From the NCBI GenBank assembly GCA_963920525.1, contig OY986439.1, forward strand, positions 40,056,819 to 40,120,818: 64,000 nucleotides of DNA, read 5' to 3'. The notes beneath the pieces were generated by a model. The model ran no database searches and was not told the DNA's origin. It saw only the letters and a program-made list of their open reading frames with translations. Shown here piece by piece: positions 9,984 through 22,332 of the stretch (position 1 is its first letter; each line of letters opens with the position of its first letter). The DNA is from Dichetophora obliterata. Its lineage: Eukaryota > Arthropoda > Insecta > Diptera > Sciomyzidae. Both the position numbers and the translations under genes were made by a program.

Positions 9984-11474
9984 AAAAGGAAAGTGTAAAC
10001 GATCAACCAAAGGAATCGCGCTACGCTAAATACAAATGCTACACTTGCGGAAAAAAGGGACATATACAAGCTTACTGCGAATCAAAGGAGACAGCTGCAA
10101 CAGTATTTTCATTATTTGCTGGTGAGCAACAAGGACAGAATGACCGGTGGATCTTAGACAGTGGGGCTTCGTCCCATATGTGTAACAGCGAGAATATGTT
10201 TACGTCGATAATTCAACGAGAGCAGAAAGTGGTTCTATCCTCGGGTGATTGCGTTATTGCAAAAGGTGTTGGAGAGGTTAACGTCAAATCGAGGTATTGT
10301 GACATTTCCTTACGAGATTTTTTGTTTGTACCAAGTCTTTATGGTAATTTTCTCTCAGTCAGCAAAATCCTTCAATATGGCAATGCCGTGCAGTTTGACA
10401 AGAAGAAAGCAATAATAAAGACAGAAGCTAACAAAATAGTTTCTGATGCAAAAATGATAAACGGAATATTTTTTGCAGATCTTTTAAAGAACGATTGCGA
10501 AGTTGTGAATGCAAGCTTCAACGTGGACAAAACCGAAGTAGATGTTTGGCATCGTAGATTCGGCCACTTGAACGTTAAAGACTTGTGCAAGTTATGCGCA
10601 AAAGGTATGGTGCGTGGATTAAAAGTCAAGCAGGAACAGAATTTTGTTTGTAAAACTTGTGCTGTATGCAAAATAAAAACGAAACCATTTCCAACCTTTC
10701 CTAATGTTTTAACCTCTGGTGTTCTTCAGCTTGTCCTTACGGATATATGCGGACCAATGAAGGTAACGTCACAGGGTGGCTCGTGCTACTTTATCACCTT
10801 TATTGACGACTTCTCAAGATTTGTGGTTATTCGTTTTTTGCGGAAAAAATCGGAGGCGGCGGATGTTTTTCTTGAATTTGTTCTTGAAGCTGAAAATCAA
10901 ACTGGGTGCAAGTTGAAATGCATTAGGAGCGACAATGGTCGTGAATATATCAATGAAAAATTTGCAAGTATTTTGAGGCAACGCGGCATTTTACATCAGA
11001 CGACTGTAAGCTACACACCGCAGCAAAATGGAATCGCTGAAAGAGCAAACAGGACTTTGGTCGAAATGGTACGCTGCTTATTGGAGTCTTCAAATTTGCC
11101 ACAAAGTCTTTGGTTAGAAGCTGTCAACACTGCTACCTACATAAGAAACCGATCGCCAACAAAAGTGTTGAAAGAAAAAACGCCGTATGAGTCTTGGTAT
11201 GGCAAGAAACCGACAGTCGCTCATTTTAAAGTATTTGGTTGTGACGCAGTGATGCTTGACAAGTGACTGGGTAAATCGAAGTTTCAGCCGAAAGATATCC
11301 AGCTAACATTTGTAGGTTACGCTGATTTGACTCAAGGATATAGACTCGTTGTATATAGGCAACGAAATTAACATCGAATATGTGTCGACTTCGGAAAATG
11401 CAGCTGACATTTTTACTAAAAATTTAGCTACAAAAAAACATAAAAATTGCTGCAAACTTTTAAAGTTATTTTAA
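9980..11474 (+). pseudogene. copia-type pol remnant with reverse transcriptase deleted
   Basis: One open frame of about 428 codons carries, in order, a CCHC zinc knuckle (CYTCGKKGHIQAYC), the protease active site (DSGASSHMC), a pre-integrase HHCC zinc region (HRRFGHLN ... CKTCAVC) and the DDE integrase (LTDICGPM, RSDNGREY, PQQNGIAERANRTLVEM). It stops at a TGA (11264-11266). Readable sequence continues (KSKFQPKDIQLTFVGYADLTQGYRL) to about 11350. It then jumps straight to the very C-terminus of RNase H (EYVSTSENAADIFTKNLATK), ending at the TAA at 11472-11474. The reverse transcriptase and most of RNase H are therefore missing by internal deletion. The element cannot replicate by itself. Confidence 0.9.
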
Positions 11475-12430
11475 CTTAATTCTCATTTTGATTGAATTTA
11501 TAAAATTTGCTATTTCAAATTAATTTATAGCATAAGTAATGCACACTGTAAATTTTTCTATAACGTAATTTGTTTTTTGCTAAATATGAATTGCATTTGG
11601 GTTGAGGCGGAGTTTCTTAGAAATTGGCATGCAGCTACTGCAATGGCAACCCAATTACTATTACATTATATACTTACAATTTGAACTACTCTGAATATTA
11701 TATTTGCTTTACTTTACTCATTCGATTAAATACATTTGAACTAACAAGTATTGTTATTTTTTCTCTGCGTAACTCAACAACATTAATTCCCTCGGCTGGT
11801 GATTCTTCTTGATAAGGCGAGTATAACACTTTATGCAGTTTCTTACCACATTGTAAAACTTTCAAGATACAGGGTGTTTTACAGTTTTGGCAACAACAAA
11901 CAACAAACAAAACGATTAACAAAAATCTTTTATAATAGTAAACCTATTTTATATATTAATACGCAAACATCAAATGTTGTCGTACATTTTTTTGATAGTT
12001 ATTTTAGAATAAGAGCAATAAAACGTATATCATTCTATAGGTATGGCACCATAGATGTGTCGAATTATGTTAGATTTTAAATTTAAGACTTCTGACACGA
12101 AATATTATCGTTGAAATTTTATATTAATTTTAGTAAGGAATCTCAGGACTAGAAAGAGATAGAATGGTGAATGAGGTATTGGATGACAGGTCTTGGTGAA
12201 GAGGCTTGAACAATATGATTGGATTTTAGATTAGTGAACTTCGACCTGAAGTATGAGCGTAAAAGAGCATTCCTTAAATAAAAACTAGACTTTAAGAGAG
12301 CCAAGAATATGGTGAAGATTGGAATTTTAGACATTGCTAAGATGTACAAAAAATAGTCCAAACATTTTTCGCCAACTCTTACGAATACCCTACAATAAGC
12401 ATTTTTTTATGTAACATGTGTGAATATATA
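11475..12430. repeat. non-coding DNA with dispersed repeat fragments
   Basis: No gene is seen. On the minus strand the segment around 11815-11885 (GTAAAACACCCTGTATCTTG, then AAAGTTTTACAATGTGGTAAG) matches 60746-60790 on the plus strand at roughly three of four positions over about 50 bp, so the two are copies of one repeat. The stretch 12040-12290 weakly resembles parts of 8190-8330 and 15000-15120. Confidence 0.4.
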
Positions 12431-12439
12431 TTGAGATGA

Positions 12440-12900
12440 TTAAATTTCTAACAAATAGTAAATTTTTTTAAATTTTTCATTATTTTGGCATCAAAATTAT
12501 TGTGATATCTTGGAAAACTATAAATGTTCTCAATATAACGTACTTTTAAATTAAAAGATGTTGCTTAAAAAAAATAAGGTACACGAAAACATTTTGGGTA
12601 ATATTATATATTATCAAAATTATGTTAAAAATTCCCGTTATTTTGTTGCGATAAGACTATTGTGATATCTTGAAACTTAAGATTATCTTAGTACAACGAA
12701 TTTTTTTAATGGCAACTTCTCGCCTCAGAAGGAGAAAAAACTATTGAAAATTCAATATTTTATTTTGTAAGCAAATATCTCCGCTTTTTTCTAATCGCTT
12801 TCCATCAAATTTTATATTACTGAAAGTTCAATTAAATCTCTATACAATAATGGAAAAATATTTATTGACATCTTACCAATGTTATTTATTGTTTTAAAAA
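12440..12900. repeat. degenerate tandem units shared with the 40-kb Helitron
   Basis: Two units about 160 bp apart begin GTTATTTTG near 12480 and 12640 and share TGATATCTTG about 25 bases on. The second continues AGTACAACGA and ends CAAATATCTCCGC. The passage 40530-40710, inside the Helitron-like element, follows the same order (GTTATTTTGACG, ATATCTTC, AGTACAACGACTTTTT, CAAATATCTTCGC). This stretch may be a fragment of a related Helitron. No coding sequence is seen. Confidence 0.45.
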
Positions 12901-13220
12901 AGCTTCTAAAATATTCAATATTTGCTCAAAAAATAGGTAAAAAATTTTTATGTGTTATTTTTCTTTTTATTTTTTATTTCAATTTCTCACACTCTTTAAT
13001 ATGATATATCATTCATCCGCAAAAATAACTTCGTTTTGACACAGAAATCAATAAACAGTTTCTGTGATTAAAAACCATGGGCATTGGCCTGTTTTTTTTT
13101 GGCGAAAATGAATTTTTTAAATGTTGTTTTTGTAAAGAACAAAGCTACCAAAATAATTTTGGTAAAACAATTTTCTTAATATATCTTACCAATAAAAAAC
13201 TATAAATAGATATATATATA

Positions 13221-14906
13221 CAGTGTTGCGCAAAACAATGGCAACAAAATCAGTACGCTGCTACAAAATCGTGTATCTTTTTAAATATTAGGTACACACA
13301 AAAATTATTACAGAAACCAAAGCATATATTCATACATCATATTAAAAACAAATCATATTCAAATTTGGTTTTGTTTTCTTTATTAAATTTAAAATTAATG
13401 TGATTTCATTCAGTTTGTCTGAGAGCAAAACGAAAGCAACATAATTAATATTTGGTGTAAGATTCATTATTCTTGATAACCGCTGCACATCTGAGCGACA
13501 TTGACTCTATTAAATTAGATATGTTGGTATTAGGTATATGTTCCCAATTAAGTTTCAGGGTTTCATACAGTGCAGTCTTATTGGAAAACCTTTGACCAGA
13601 AACTTTTACCTTCAAAATCCCAAAAAGATTTTCAATGGGATTCAAGTCTTTGTGACTGTGCTGGCCAATCAAGGACTTGAATCCCATTGTAATCCTCTAA
13701 TGTAATGTAATCTTTGATGAGCTTTGAAGTGTATTTCGGGTCGTTGTCAGGCTGAAACGTTCACTGAAGCGATATATTCCACTCTGATTGTGGTTGCATC
13801 TTGCTTTCTAAAATGTCATTGTATACAAATAGATCCATAATTTCATCGATTTTTTGAAATGGTTCAACTTCATTATAGGAAAAACAAGTGCAGACCATAA
13901 TGCCACCGCCTCCGTGCCTAAAATTTATTTTGCAGTATCGGGCTTCAAGTCGTGTACCTGGGTACGTACCTGCGCCGTACCGTGCACATCCCATCTGAAT
14001 TAATCAAGATGAACTTTGATTCATCGCTAAAAAACGGTTTTCGATTTTAGAACGGTCCAATTTAGGTGCTCTTTTGCAAGACTGAGTCTAAAAAACAATA
14101 AATTGCAACTATTTGTCACAATTTTAGACAAAATTGTTTAAATTGTAACACCTCACCTTGTTTTTTATGCTTAGCAGTAAGCAAAGGTTTCTCTGCCGGT
14201 TTGTAACTTCTTTAATCGTTCTCAACGGCTCGTCATCAAACAGTGCTGTGATGGATATCTAAATCAAGTGTCTGAACAACCTCATTAGATGTGGCAAATG
14301 CATTTCGTTTGAACACGCCACAAATGTTCCTGTCATCACGCAGCGATGTCTTCCGCGGCCACTCTCTTTAATGTACCGTTGTTACGTCTTTTTTGATGGT
14401 ATATTTCTTTATTAATCTGCAAACTATTGACTGAATAATTTCAAACTGTTTCACGTTAGATATTTGTGAATTTCAGTTTTTATATTCAGAAATAATTTGC
14501 AATTTAAGAGCTTCACAGTATTTAAAACGTGCCATTATAAATGGAACAGTCAATGTCACAACTAGCGCAAAAACAAAACTAAACTTAAATGTTTATGACT
14601 TACAAACAATACGTGCTTTACAATAACGGAACTTTTACCAATAATTCTTTGAACTTGTGTTCTTTTTTTACATTTTTCAAGTTTTGTTGCTTTTGTTTTG
14701 CTCTCAGACAAATTAAATCTAGCCACATTAATTTGAAATTTAATTAAAAAAAACAAAACCAAATTTGAATTTGATTTGTTTTATATATGATGTATGAATA
14801 TATGCTTTGATTCCAATAATCATTTTTGTGTGTCAACAATATTAAAAAAGATACACGATTTTGTTGCAGCGCACTTATTTTGTTGCTATTACTTTGCGCA
14901 ACACTG
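13221..14906 (-). mobile_element. Tc1-like transposon with ~222-bp terminal inverted repeats
   Basis: It is flanked by TA (13219-13220 and 14907-14908). Both ends start CAGTGTTGCGCAAA, and the inverted repeats stay alignable for about 222 bp (13221-13442 against 14685-14906) with scattered mismatches and small indels. Total length is 1686 bp. A decayed Tc1-type transposase lies between them on the minus strand. Long inverted repeats of this kind occur in a subset of Tc1 relatives. Confidence 0.9.
13445..14470 (-). pseudogene. Tc1-like (DDE) transposase pseudogene
   Basis: Read on the minus strand, the order is an N-terminal DNA-binding half (RPRKTSLRDDRNICGVF, then SYKPAEKPLLTAKHKK), then LSLAKEHLNW, then a core with HGGGGIMVCTCFSYNEVEPF (normally MVWG-F), then the C-terminal DLNPIENLFGILKVKV motif. 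The last is the SPDLNPIENLW hallmark of Tc1, with the third catalytic Glu in NPIEN. Stops and frameshifts separate the blocks, so it is dead. A GT...AG interval with intron-like ends (complement of 14088-14156, GTGAGG ... TTTTTTAG) separates the KHKK and LSLAKEHLNW parts. It may be a real small intron of the transposon gene. Confidence 0.85.
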
Positions 14907-14908
14907 TA

Positions 14909-16361
14909 TATATATTTTCATACCATGAAAAATTAAAGCTGTCGTACATTTTTAGTATATATTATAAATGGAGGAAAAAAAAATCATATAGCATTCAAAA
15001 AGTACTGTTGCACACATGAGAAGGAACAAATTTGGACTGGTGACCTAGGATCCGAAATATGAGCGTTAAAAAAAATTAAGTTTGTTTTCCGAAAAATGCT
15101 AAACGATAAGAGAAACTTTAAGGTGTTTAAAAGAAATGTTTAAGATAAAAACATAATAGGACCTTCGTATACATTTCACTCCTCTAAGGATCACATCAAA
15201 AGTAATATCATCTATTAACTGTTTTCGGCAAATTTTCTCCATTTATTGAGTTTTTTGTAGAGGTCACAAAAGGCTGACTGAAAGGAATGAATATGTTTGG
15301 AAGAATAATAGGAATAATGGCTGAGTCTATGCTCATACATTTTACCCTTTTTCGATGTTAATTCGGGAAAGATATACTGCTCGTTTATGTAAAACGAAAC
15401 AAGCCATATCAAAAAATATTGTTGCTTGATTCCTTCACGAAGTTCTGCCTTCGTTTCGTTTTACATAAACATGCGGATAAAATCCGTTCTCTGCGGATAA
15501 ACAAATTCTTCAGTTGGACTACAAAGCAGTTCTTTCAATGGAGCTTCAGAATGACAAAGCTTGTGTTAATTTTTATGCTATAATAGTAAAAAGTTTATGT
15601 TTGGGTTGAAATCAGGGTGCGTAAAGTAATAAAAATGCGCTCTCGCTCTTCTGAGTTATCTTTGCTATAAGTTTATCATTTTATAATATTCAGAGCGTAT
15701 GCGGATAAAATATTCACTCTTCTTATAACTCCTCAACTCCTTTCCTCGTTCGTGGGTTTGTATGCTGAGAAATTTTAAAAGAGCGATGTCGTGTTGATGA
15801 GAGATTTTGAGTTTTCATCGCTCGTGAATTTTGAAATGATAAACTCATTGAATCGCTCTCTTTCATTTGATGCGAAACTTTAGATAAGCACTTCGCCCAT
15901 AATAAATTCAAAGGATTTAGATCAATAATATTAAGTATTTTCTTAATAATATATTTTATTACAAAAACTTAAAAATTATTATATGTTATTATAATATAAA
16001 AAACTAAGATAAATAAACAAAACAAAAACATTTTAAAAATTAATAAGGTACTTTAATATTTCATTAAAAATGCAAAAATATAGTTCATCACAAAACACGT
16101 ATTTATTTTTAATAAACAAGATCACTCGAAATAAATGAGCGAACGAAAAAATTCCAAAGAAATGAGTTTATCTTTGCAAAAACTCGCGAGCGAGAAACAA
16201 TAAATAAATAACAAAGAGAAGGCGTTGTTCAACTCAGTTTTTTGAGAAGCGCAATCTACCAGCGAATAATATGAAAGAGCGAAGGAAAAGTTTTGATCAC
16301 TCTGATTATTCAACATAAGAGCGCTCAATTTTTTTTTTTTACGAATGAGGAAAACAATTTG
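14909..16361. other. non-coding stretch, no gene
   Basis: AT-rich DNA with a perfect 18-bp inverted repeat (15383-15470, listed separately) and a few recurring words such as TGCGGATAAA (15472, 15499 and 15699). I see no domain in any frame. Confidence 0.5.
15383..15470. repeat. perfect 18-bp inverted repeat
   Basis: GTTTATGTAAAACGAAAC at 15383-15400 is exactly mirrored at 15453-15470, with about 52 bases between. The arms could form a hairpin or could be the ends of a very small MITE. No flanking duplication was recognised. Confidence 0.7.
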
Positions 16362-16787
16362 GGTATTCACACGTCTGTCAAATGATTGAATCAATCAAAA
16401 TTTGTTGTCGCTTTCATATGTTAAAAAAATGAACTCTTTGAGAGAGCGAAAATGAACTTCAAACCCTTCATCGAATCAGTCAAAATTTTGATTGAGCTCC
16501 AGCCCTGCATCAATCAGTCAAAGGGTTGCATTTTTTTACTTGTCTGTTGTTTAGTAGCAAATTATTTTTAAAAAAGTACTTATTTGAAAACAAAAGCAGT
16601 TTTTTGGAGAGAAAAAAAGAAGAGTAGACAGAAAAGTAGGCAAAAAAGTAGGCAGAAGAGTAACAAATGCCTGCATTGGTACTTCAATAAAAAAAATCAT
16701 GTGTGAAATAAATAAGAATTTTAGAGTCAGTAAAAGAGAGTAAAAAATCGCTATATATTTCAATCATTTGACAGACGTGTGAACACC
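16362..16787. mobile_element. MITE with TTCACACGTCTGTC inverted repeats, ~426 bp
   Basis: The sequence TTCACACGTCTGTCAAATGA (then TTGAA) near 16366-16390 is repeated exactly, inverted, at about 16760-16784. The outer edges differ slightly (GGTA against GGTG). The interior is non-coding and includes a palindromic CAAAATTTTG. Superfamily is unclear; the GG-NGTTCACA type of end is reminiscent of PIF/Harbinger or hAT relatives. No clear target duplication was found. Confidence 0.65.
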
Positions 16788-19700
16788 TCTAAAGCGAATC
16801 GTTCGTCACTTGAATAAAAATGATGAGGAGGAATGCAATTTTTCTCTTCAATTGAGAGTTTTTGCGAAACCTTTTTACACAAATTTCACCGCATCAAAAA
16901 TGGCAAACGACTACTGCCATCTACGCTATGCGTCTTTAATGCTATGTTTTCTTAAATCTACGCTAAAGTGCTTTAACGTAAGCTACGTTAGTGTTAATTT
17001 TTGTTCTCTGTTTTACAGACAGTTGGTCAAATTTCGACCACAGACGATACTAGTACAGATAAAAAAAACAATCAATAATGTTTACAAAAAATTAATACGA
17101 AAAATAAAAAGAAGAGAACATAGAAAAAGAATATTTGTTAGGAACGAAAGCAAATTTATTAGAAAATAAGACAAACTAAAAAAAAAATTGACACAAAATT
17201 ATTTCAATTTAAGTGTTTCAACAATGCTAGATGCATTTTTCTTCATCCTAATGTGTACTGAGCTGATAAATGTAACGTTTTCGTTTATAATTCTGCATAA
17301 ACACTTTTTTATTTTAACAAAAAATTCTTGCATCATGATGGATCAGGACAAAAAATCTCAAAAAACACTTTTATTTATATGAGTCACTGAATCTATCAAT
17401 AATTTTTTGTTTATATCTTTTAAGCTGTATTTACTATATTAGTATTATCTGCAATTTGGATGAATTATTGATTTTTGCGCAATGGTCAAGGAATACGATC
17501 TGTAAAGTTGTTCATAAAGTTATTCTTATTGCCATCATCACAACCTTAGATCATCACAATTTGACCAGTTAAGTAGCACTCCACAAAGCTAGCAGATTAT
17601 TTGTAGCTATAGCTGGCAAAAGTTTACAGTTTAGTAAAATACAAAAATTGAGCCATTTATAATGAGGACTTTTGTAAATATTGCCTAACGGCTGTTGTCC
17701 TGACAGCCTTATAGCTGTATATATATATTTTTTTTATATATAAATTTATATTGGCTTCGTTTTTTCTTTACGAAGCAATTTTAAATTCATGGCAGTCAGG
17801 TTTTGCTGTTAATCCAAGCCATAATGTTTCGTTTAGCCATTACTTAAGAGTGTAAACGACTGCTTAGCAATATTCCAACACCCAAGTTGTTGGCGAAACG
17901 CCGCATGGAACATTTTTGAGTTGAATCCTGCCTAAGCTATTAAGAGTAAATATATTTCCATATTATTAAGTCTCAAATGTTGCACAACATATATATACAA
18001 GCAGTAATAGCGCGCACACACTCGCAAACAAAACGAACCCAACACAACACCTATACAAATGGAGTCATTTACACACATACAAACCAGTTCAATTAGAAAA
18101 AATACTACTGAGTCGACAAAATAGGAAGTCATAAAAAAACCCATACACTTACATTAACTGAGCAAATTTTTCATCCAGCCAGCATATTCAACAGCTCATC
18201 CAGCAAAGGCCTTTCTTACTTCCTTCCTTCCTTCCTTCCTTTCTACCTCTTTTACCACCCACTGCCACCCCACTTTTTTCACCATCAACTGCTGCAGCAT
18301 TAAACAATGAGTTAAAAAATATGAGCAACAGCTAAAAAGTTTTACGAAAGCAAATAAACCATTCTGCCCCCAAATGTATCCAACTGAGTTAGCTGCTGCG
18401 TTTGTCAATGAAATGACGTAAGAAAATTGAGCATGCGGAGGAGAAGGAGGAGGAGAAGAACTAATGGCTGCGTTGACATTTAAAAAGCAAGTAAAATTTA
18501 ATAAAGCGCAATCCACTACCTTTGTTAGATTATAATTCACGCAAGGAAGAGCACTTCATGAATTCTTGCCACTCGAGTCGAAATGTTGAAGGTCCTTTTT
18601 GAGGCAGCAACAAATTTAAATGAGCAAATATAAACGCAGTTAAAAGCATCAAGTAAAATATGTTAATTTTTTGCAAAGTATACTAAAGAAAATTTAAATA
18701 TGTTATGGTTATATGAAATTCTCTTTTTTTTATCAGAACTTTAACGTGCCAAAGAAAAGTTTCTACTCAAAATATGATTATCTACGTTGAATTTCCACAT
18801 CATTTTGCTTTAGTTCTCATTTCATTCTTCTGGCTTGAATTTTTCTTCAATAAACTTTTTTCGATGTTTAAATGCAGCTGTCATGGCATTTACGACAATA
18901 TTACTCACATTTTATTGTTTTTTGATGAACTGCCGCCCACAACTGACGTTCGTTTTTAAATGTTGGGTTTTTTTTTATTTTTTGAGAACCAATATTTTTA
19001 TTTTTTTTTTTTAGAGAATTTTCAAAGATTGATTGTTATTATAATAAGCTCTGTTCAGAAATGGTTTTTGTTATTTTCAAACTTTTTATTTGTTATTTTC
19101 TGAATGAAGTTGTTAGCTTTATAAGCTTATTTTGGTGATTTACGACTGTAGATTCCTTGTCGAGCTAGTCTTTTTTTGTACTATTTTTTTGGTATTTTTA
19201 ATGAATTTGGAAATTTTCAAAATGTTTCGAAAAATTATTTGTTGTGAATGTTTTTTCTGGTTTGGACGATTTCATGAAGCAATAAGCATTCGATTACATG
19301 TAAAAATAAGAGTTAATTCCAGTTTTGAATAAATTTACAATTGCCAATTACCAGAATTTGGATGCATTACATTTAAACAGGATGTGTATATATCAGATAT
19401 TGACTTTCTTGCAGATTACGTATTTTGTTTGATTACGTGGTGAAACAGTTAAAATACACTTTGCAAGAGAACTGGAGAGCATGGTAGTTGATATTATAAA
19501 CTTTAAAGAAGATATTATGTAAAAGGAACACATATATTTAATTTTATTTTCTATTTTGCTAGGAGAATATTTCATAACCAATATATTAATATATATTAGT
19601 CACTTACTGAAGAATAGACCTTTGCAGCGGCAAAGAGAGGCTGTGCTGCTGTCAATTGCTTTAATCGCTTCTACATAAGATAAAATGATGATATAAACAT

Positions 19701-21714
19701 ATAAAAAAGTCACTTTGATATCTATAAAGTTTTGTAAAATCATTTAGAAAAAATTTTAATCAAATGGTGTAGCACGACCAGCCAGAAACAAGCTGAAAAT
19801 ATATCAGCAAAGATTTAAAAATAATAACTTCAGTAACCATGCTTTATTAGTGGAAGACTTCCAACAGACTGTTGGACTCCATAATAATAACATAAGCATA
19901 AAGGCTAAGTAAAGCAAATATACAACAACAAATGTGAGAATATGAAATGGAAGAAAAACTGAGAAATTGACACTTCAAATCTCATCGCCTCTGTGGTGCA
20001 GTGCGCTACTGCGCGCTTGCACGGGTATCACTAAGAGTTCTGATGAAGCCTTTAGCAGGGCCGAAATTGCAATTAAATCAGCTAGTGATTTTTTCCTTTT
20101 CATATTTATAAAACTTTGTTGTTGTTGTTTCTTTGGAAAGATTAATTAATTGTTATAACTTTGACCTAAAGCTCAATAAAAGATTTTAAACTATCAAACA
20201 ACTAGAATTTGTATTTAAATCATATAAAATCAACATAATTTTGCAAAACACATATGTTTTGGCTTTAAGTTTTAAGATGTTGCTTTTCGAAAAATGATCA
20301 AAGTGTGCGTTTTTAATATCATCTACTTTACCTACAACTTCCACAAGGTATTTTTAATTTGTTGCTGTTTTATTTTCCTGTGTTATTTATTTGACGCTAT
20401 CATCCTTTGTTGTACACTATACCATTTGTATCAGTATTTTTGAGTGATTTTCTCCGTAATTACATCATCTTCCAGTACTATTTATATGTATTTACAACTA
20501 CTTGTTTAACATGATTTAGTTCTTTAACAATTATGCTACTACAACATATTTTTCTCTCATAATATGCTTATAGTAAGAATATAAAATTACATAAATTTTT
20601 TTCAAATACTCCACTCATACAATTTTTCACATAGAACAACATTTATTAAAAAAAAAAAATCAAATTATATAGTCCTTTAAAAAAATTAACAACGGCAGAC
20701 TATCTGCAGAGCCCACATATTTGTGCTTTGATTCATTTTTCTTCCTTATTATCTCATATCTTGTGTATGTGCGTGTGTGTGTGTGTGAGTGTTCCTTTAG
20801 GCTGTTGAAAAAACTTGCAAAAGTCAAAACTTACATTTTGGGCATTTTCTTTCATTTTAGGTTTCTTAACTGTTTTGGATGTTTTGCCAAGTCATATCAT
20901 TATCTTAAAATATGCTGAATAATGAAGTTGTTTTATCTTATCGGGCAAGGCATAGAAATAAAAAACAACTACAACCAACCAAACATACAGGCAAAAATAC
21001 ACACCCTCAAAAAAACCATAGCAAGAGAAGAAAAAAAAAAGTCAAATCACATTCGTAGTAAGAGCAAAATAACTTAGTCACTTACTTAAAGCTGCACTCA
21101 AACACACATAATACTTTTGCATGTATAGTGTCACATATACATACACACACACACACACACACATCTACAAGATATCGCAGAGAAATAAAAAATAAAGCAA
21201 ACTTTGGCTACATTCATGACAGCAGCTTGTTGTGTCAAAGTTACTTTGAAGCTCTTAGTGTCGATTTAATATGGTTTTTTTTTATGAATGGCAAAAAAGC
21301 TGTGGAGTCCTTATGCAGAAATAATTTTTTTATCTAAACAACTCAAACTAATTGCTTTCTAACCCAGTGCAATTAACTTAATGTGGTTTTATATTCCATG
21401 CCAGAAGTTTAGAAATTAATTTTTTGTTTCGATTAAGTCTAGCTCATCATAGGTTTTGAAGTCATCTGAAGAATAAATGCTTTGATTTGCATTAACTAGC
21501 TATTTCATGCAAATATTTATAACATACAAAAATATTTTCTCGTCTACTCTAACGTAGTATTATTTACATGTACAATTTTTTGTTTAGGAACTATCATAAT
21601 ATTGTCAATTACATCCATCCTATGGAAATGGCACCAACTTTGACAATGTTGAGAGATTAAAAAAAAAACACTTTCTTATATCTATCTCCAGTATATGTAA
21701 ACGTCTAGATTCGT
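16788..21714. other. long non-coding stretch, no gene
   Basis: About 4.9 kb of AT-rich DNA typical of a fly intron or intergenic region. It includes a (TTCC)n run (about 18219-18240), a (GT)n run (about 20773-20788), an (AC)n run (about 21143-21163) and several poly-T tracts. The longest open frame (16810-17169, 119 codons) has no recognisable domain and biased composition. One tRNA-like segment is listed separately. Confidence 0.55.
19985..20065 (+). repeat. possible tRNA-like or SINE head relic
   Basis: GCCTCTGTGGTGCAGTGCGC contains a box-A-like word (TGGTGCAGTGC). About 35 bases later GAGTTCTGATG is a poor box B. The local GC content is well above the surroundings. This could be a decayed SINE head or a tRNA relic. 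It has no intact tRNA fold that I can draw. Confidence 0.3.
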
Positions 21715-21764
21715 ACACTGAGAAAACAAAAAATCAAAAACGCACATTTTAAAAACGTTTAGTA

Positions 21765-22140
21765 AAATTAATGTTTTTAAAAATATTTTACACCATACAA
21801 AAATGAAAACGCACATTTTTAAATAGAAAAGTTAAACGAAACGTTTTTAAAATAACCACGAATATTTAACATGATAAATTAGGATAAAATTAAGTTTTTT
21901 TAAAAACATTTTACGCCATACAAAAATGAAAACGCATATTTTTAAATATAAAAGTAAAACGTGAGATTTTTAAAACAACTACGAATGTTTTACTATAATA
22001 TAGTAGGTTAAAATTAATATTTTTAAAAACATTTTACGCCATACAAAAACAAAAATGCACATTTTTAAATAGAAAAGTGAAACGAAACGTTTTTAAAACA
22101 ACTACGAACGTTTTACCATGACATAGTAAAATTCACATAC
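21765..22140. repeat. tandem repeat, three ~123-bp units
   Basis: Units containing TTTTACGCCATACAAAAATG start their shared core near 21787, 21909 and 22033. Each continues AAAACGCACATTTTTAAATA, then a GTTTTTAAAA-C-ACTACGAA block. They are close copies with scattered substitutions and form the left arm of the foldback element. Confidence 0.8.
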
Positions 22141-22332
22141 TTTGTTTTAAAACACTTGTTAATAACGAATTGTTTGTTATATATGTTTCATTGACTTATG
22201 TGTTTGATATTTGTTCAGAAAATAAAATATTTTTCATTCTTGATTTCATCACTCTGCAATTTGCCTGCAAAAGAGTTGGAGCATCTGCTGCCACAACTAA
22301 AAGGTAAGTATTTTAAATAAAATGAATAATAT

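Noticed and set aside
16810..17169. 119-codon open frame with a Lys/Arg-rich C-terminus
   Set aside because: Composition follows local A/T-rich sequence, with no domain and no related frame elsewhere.
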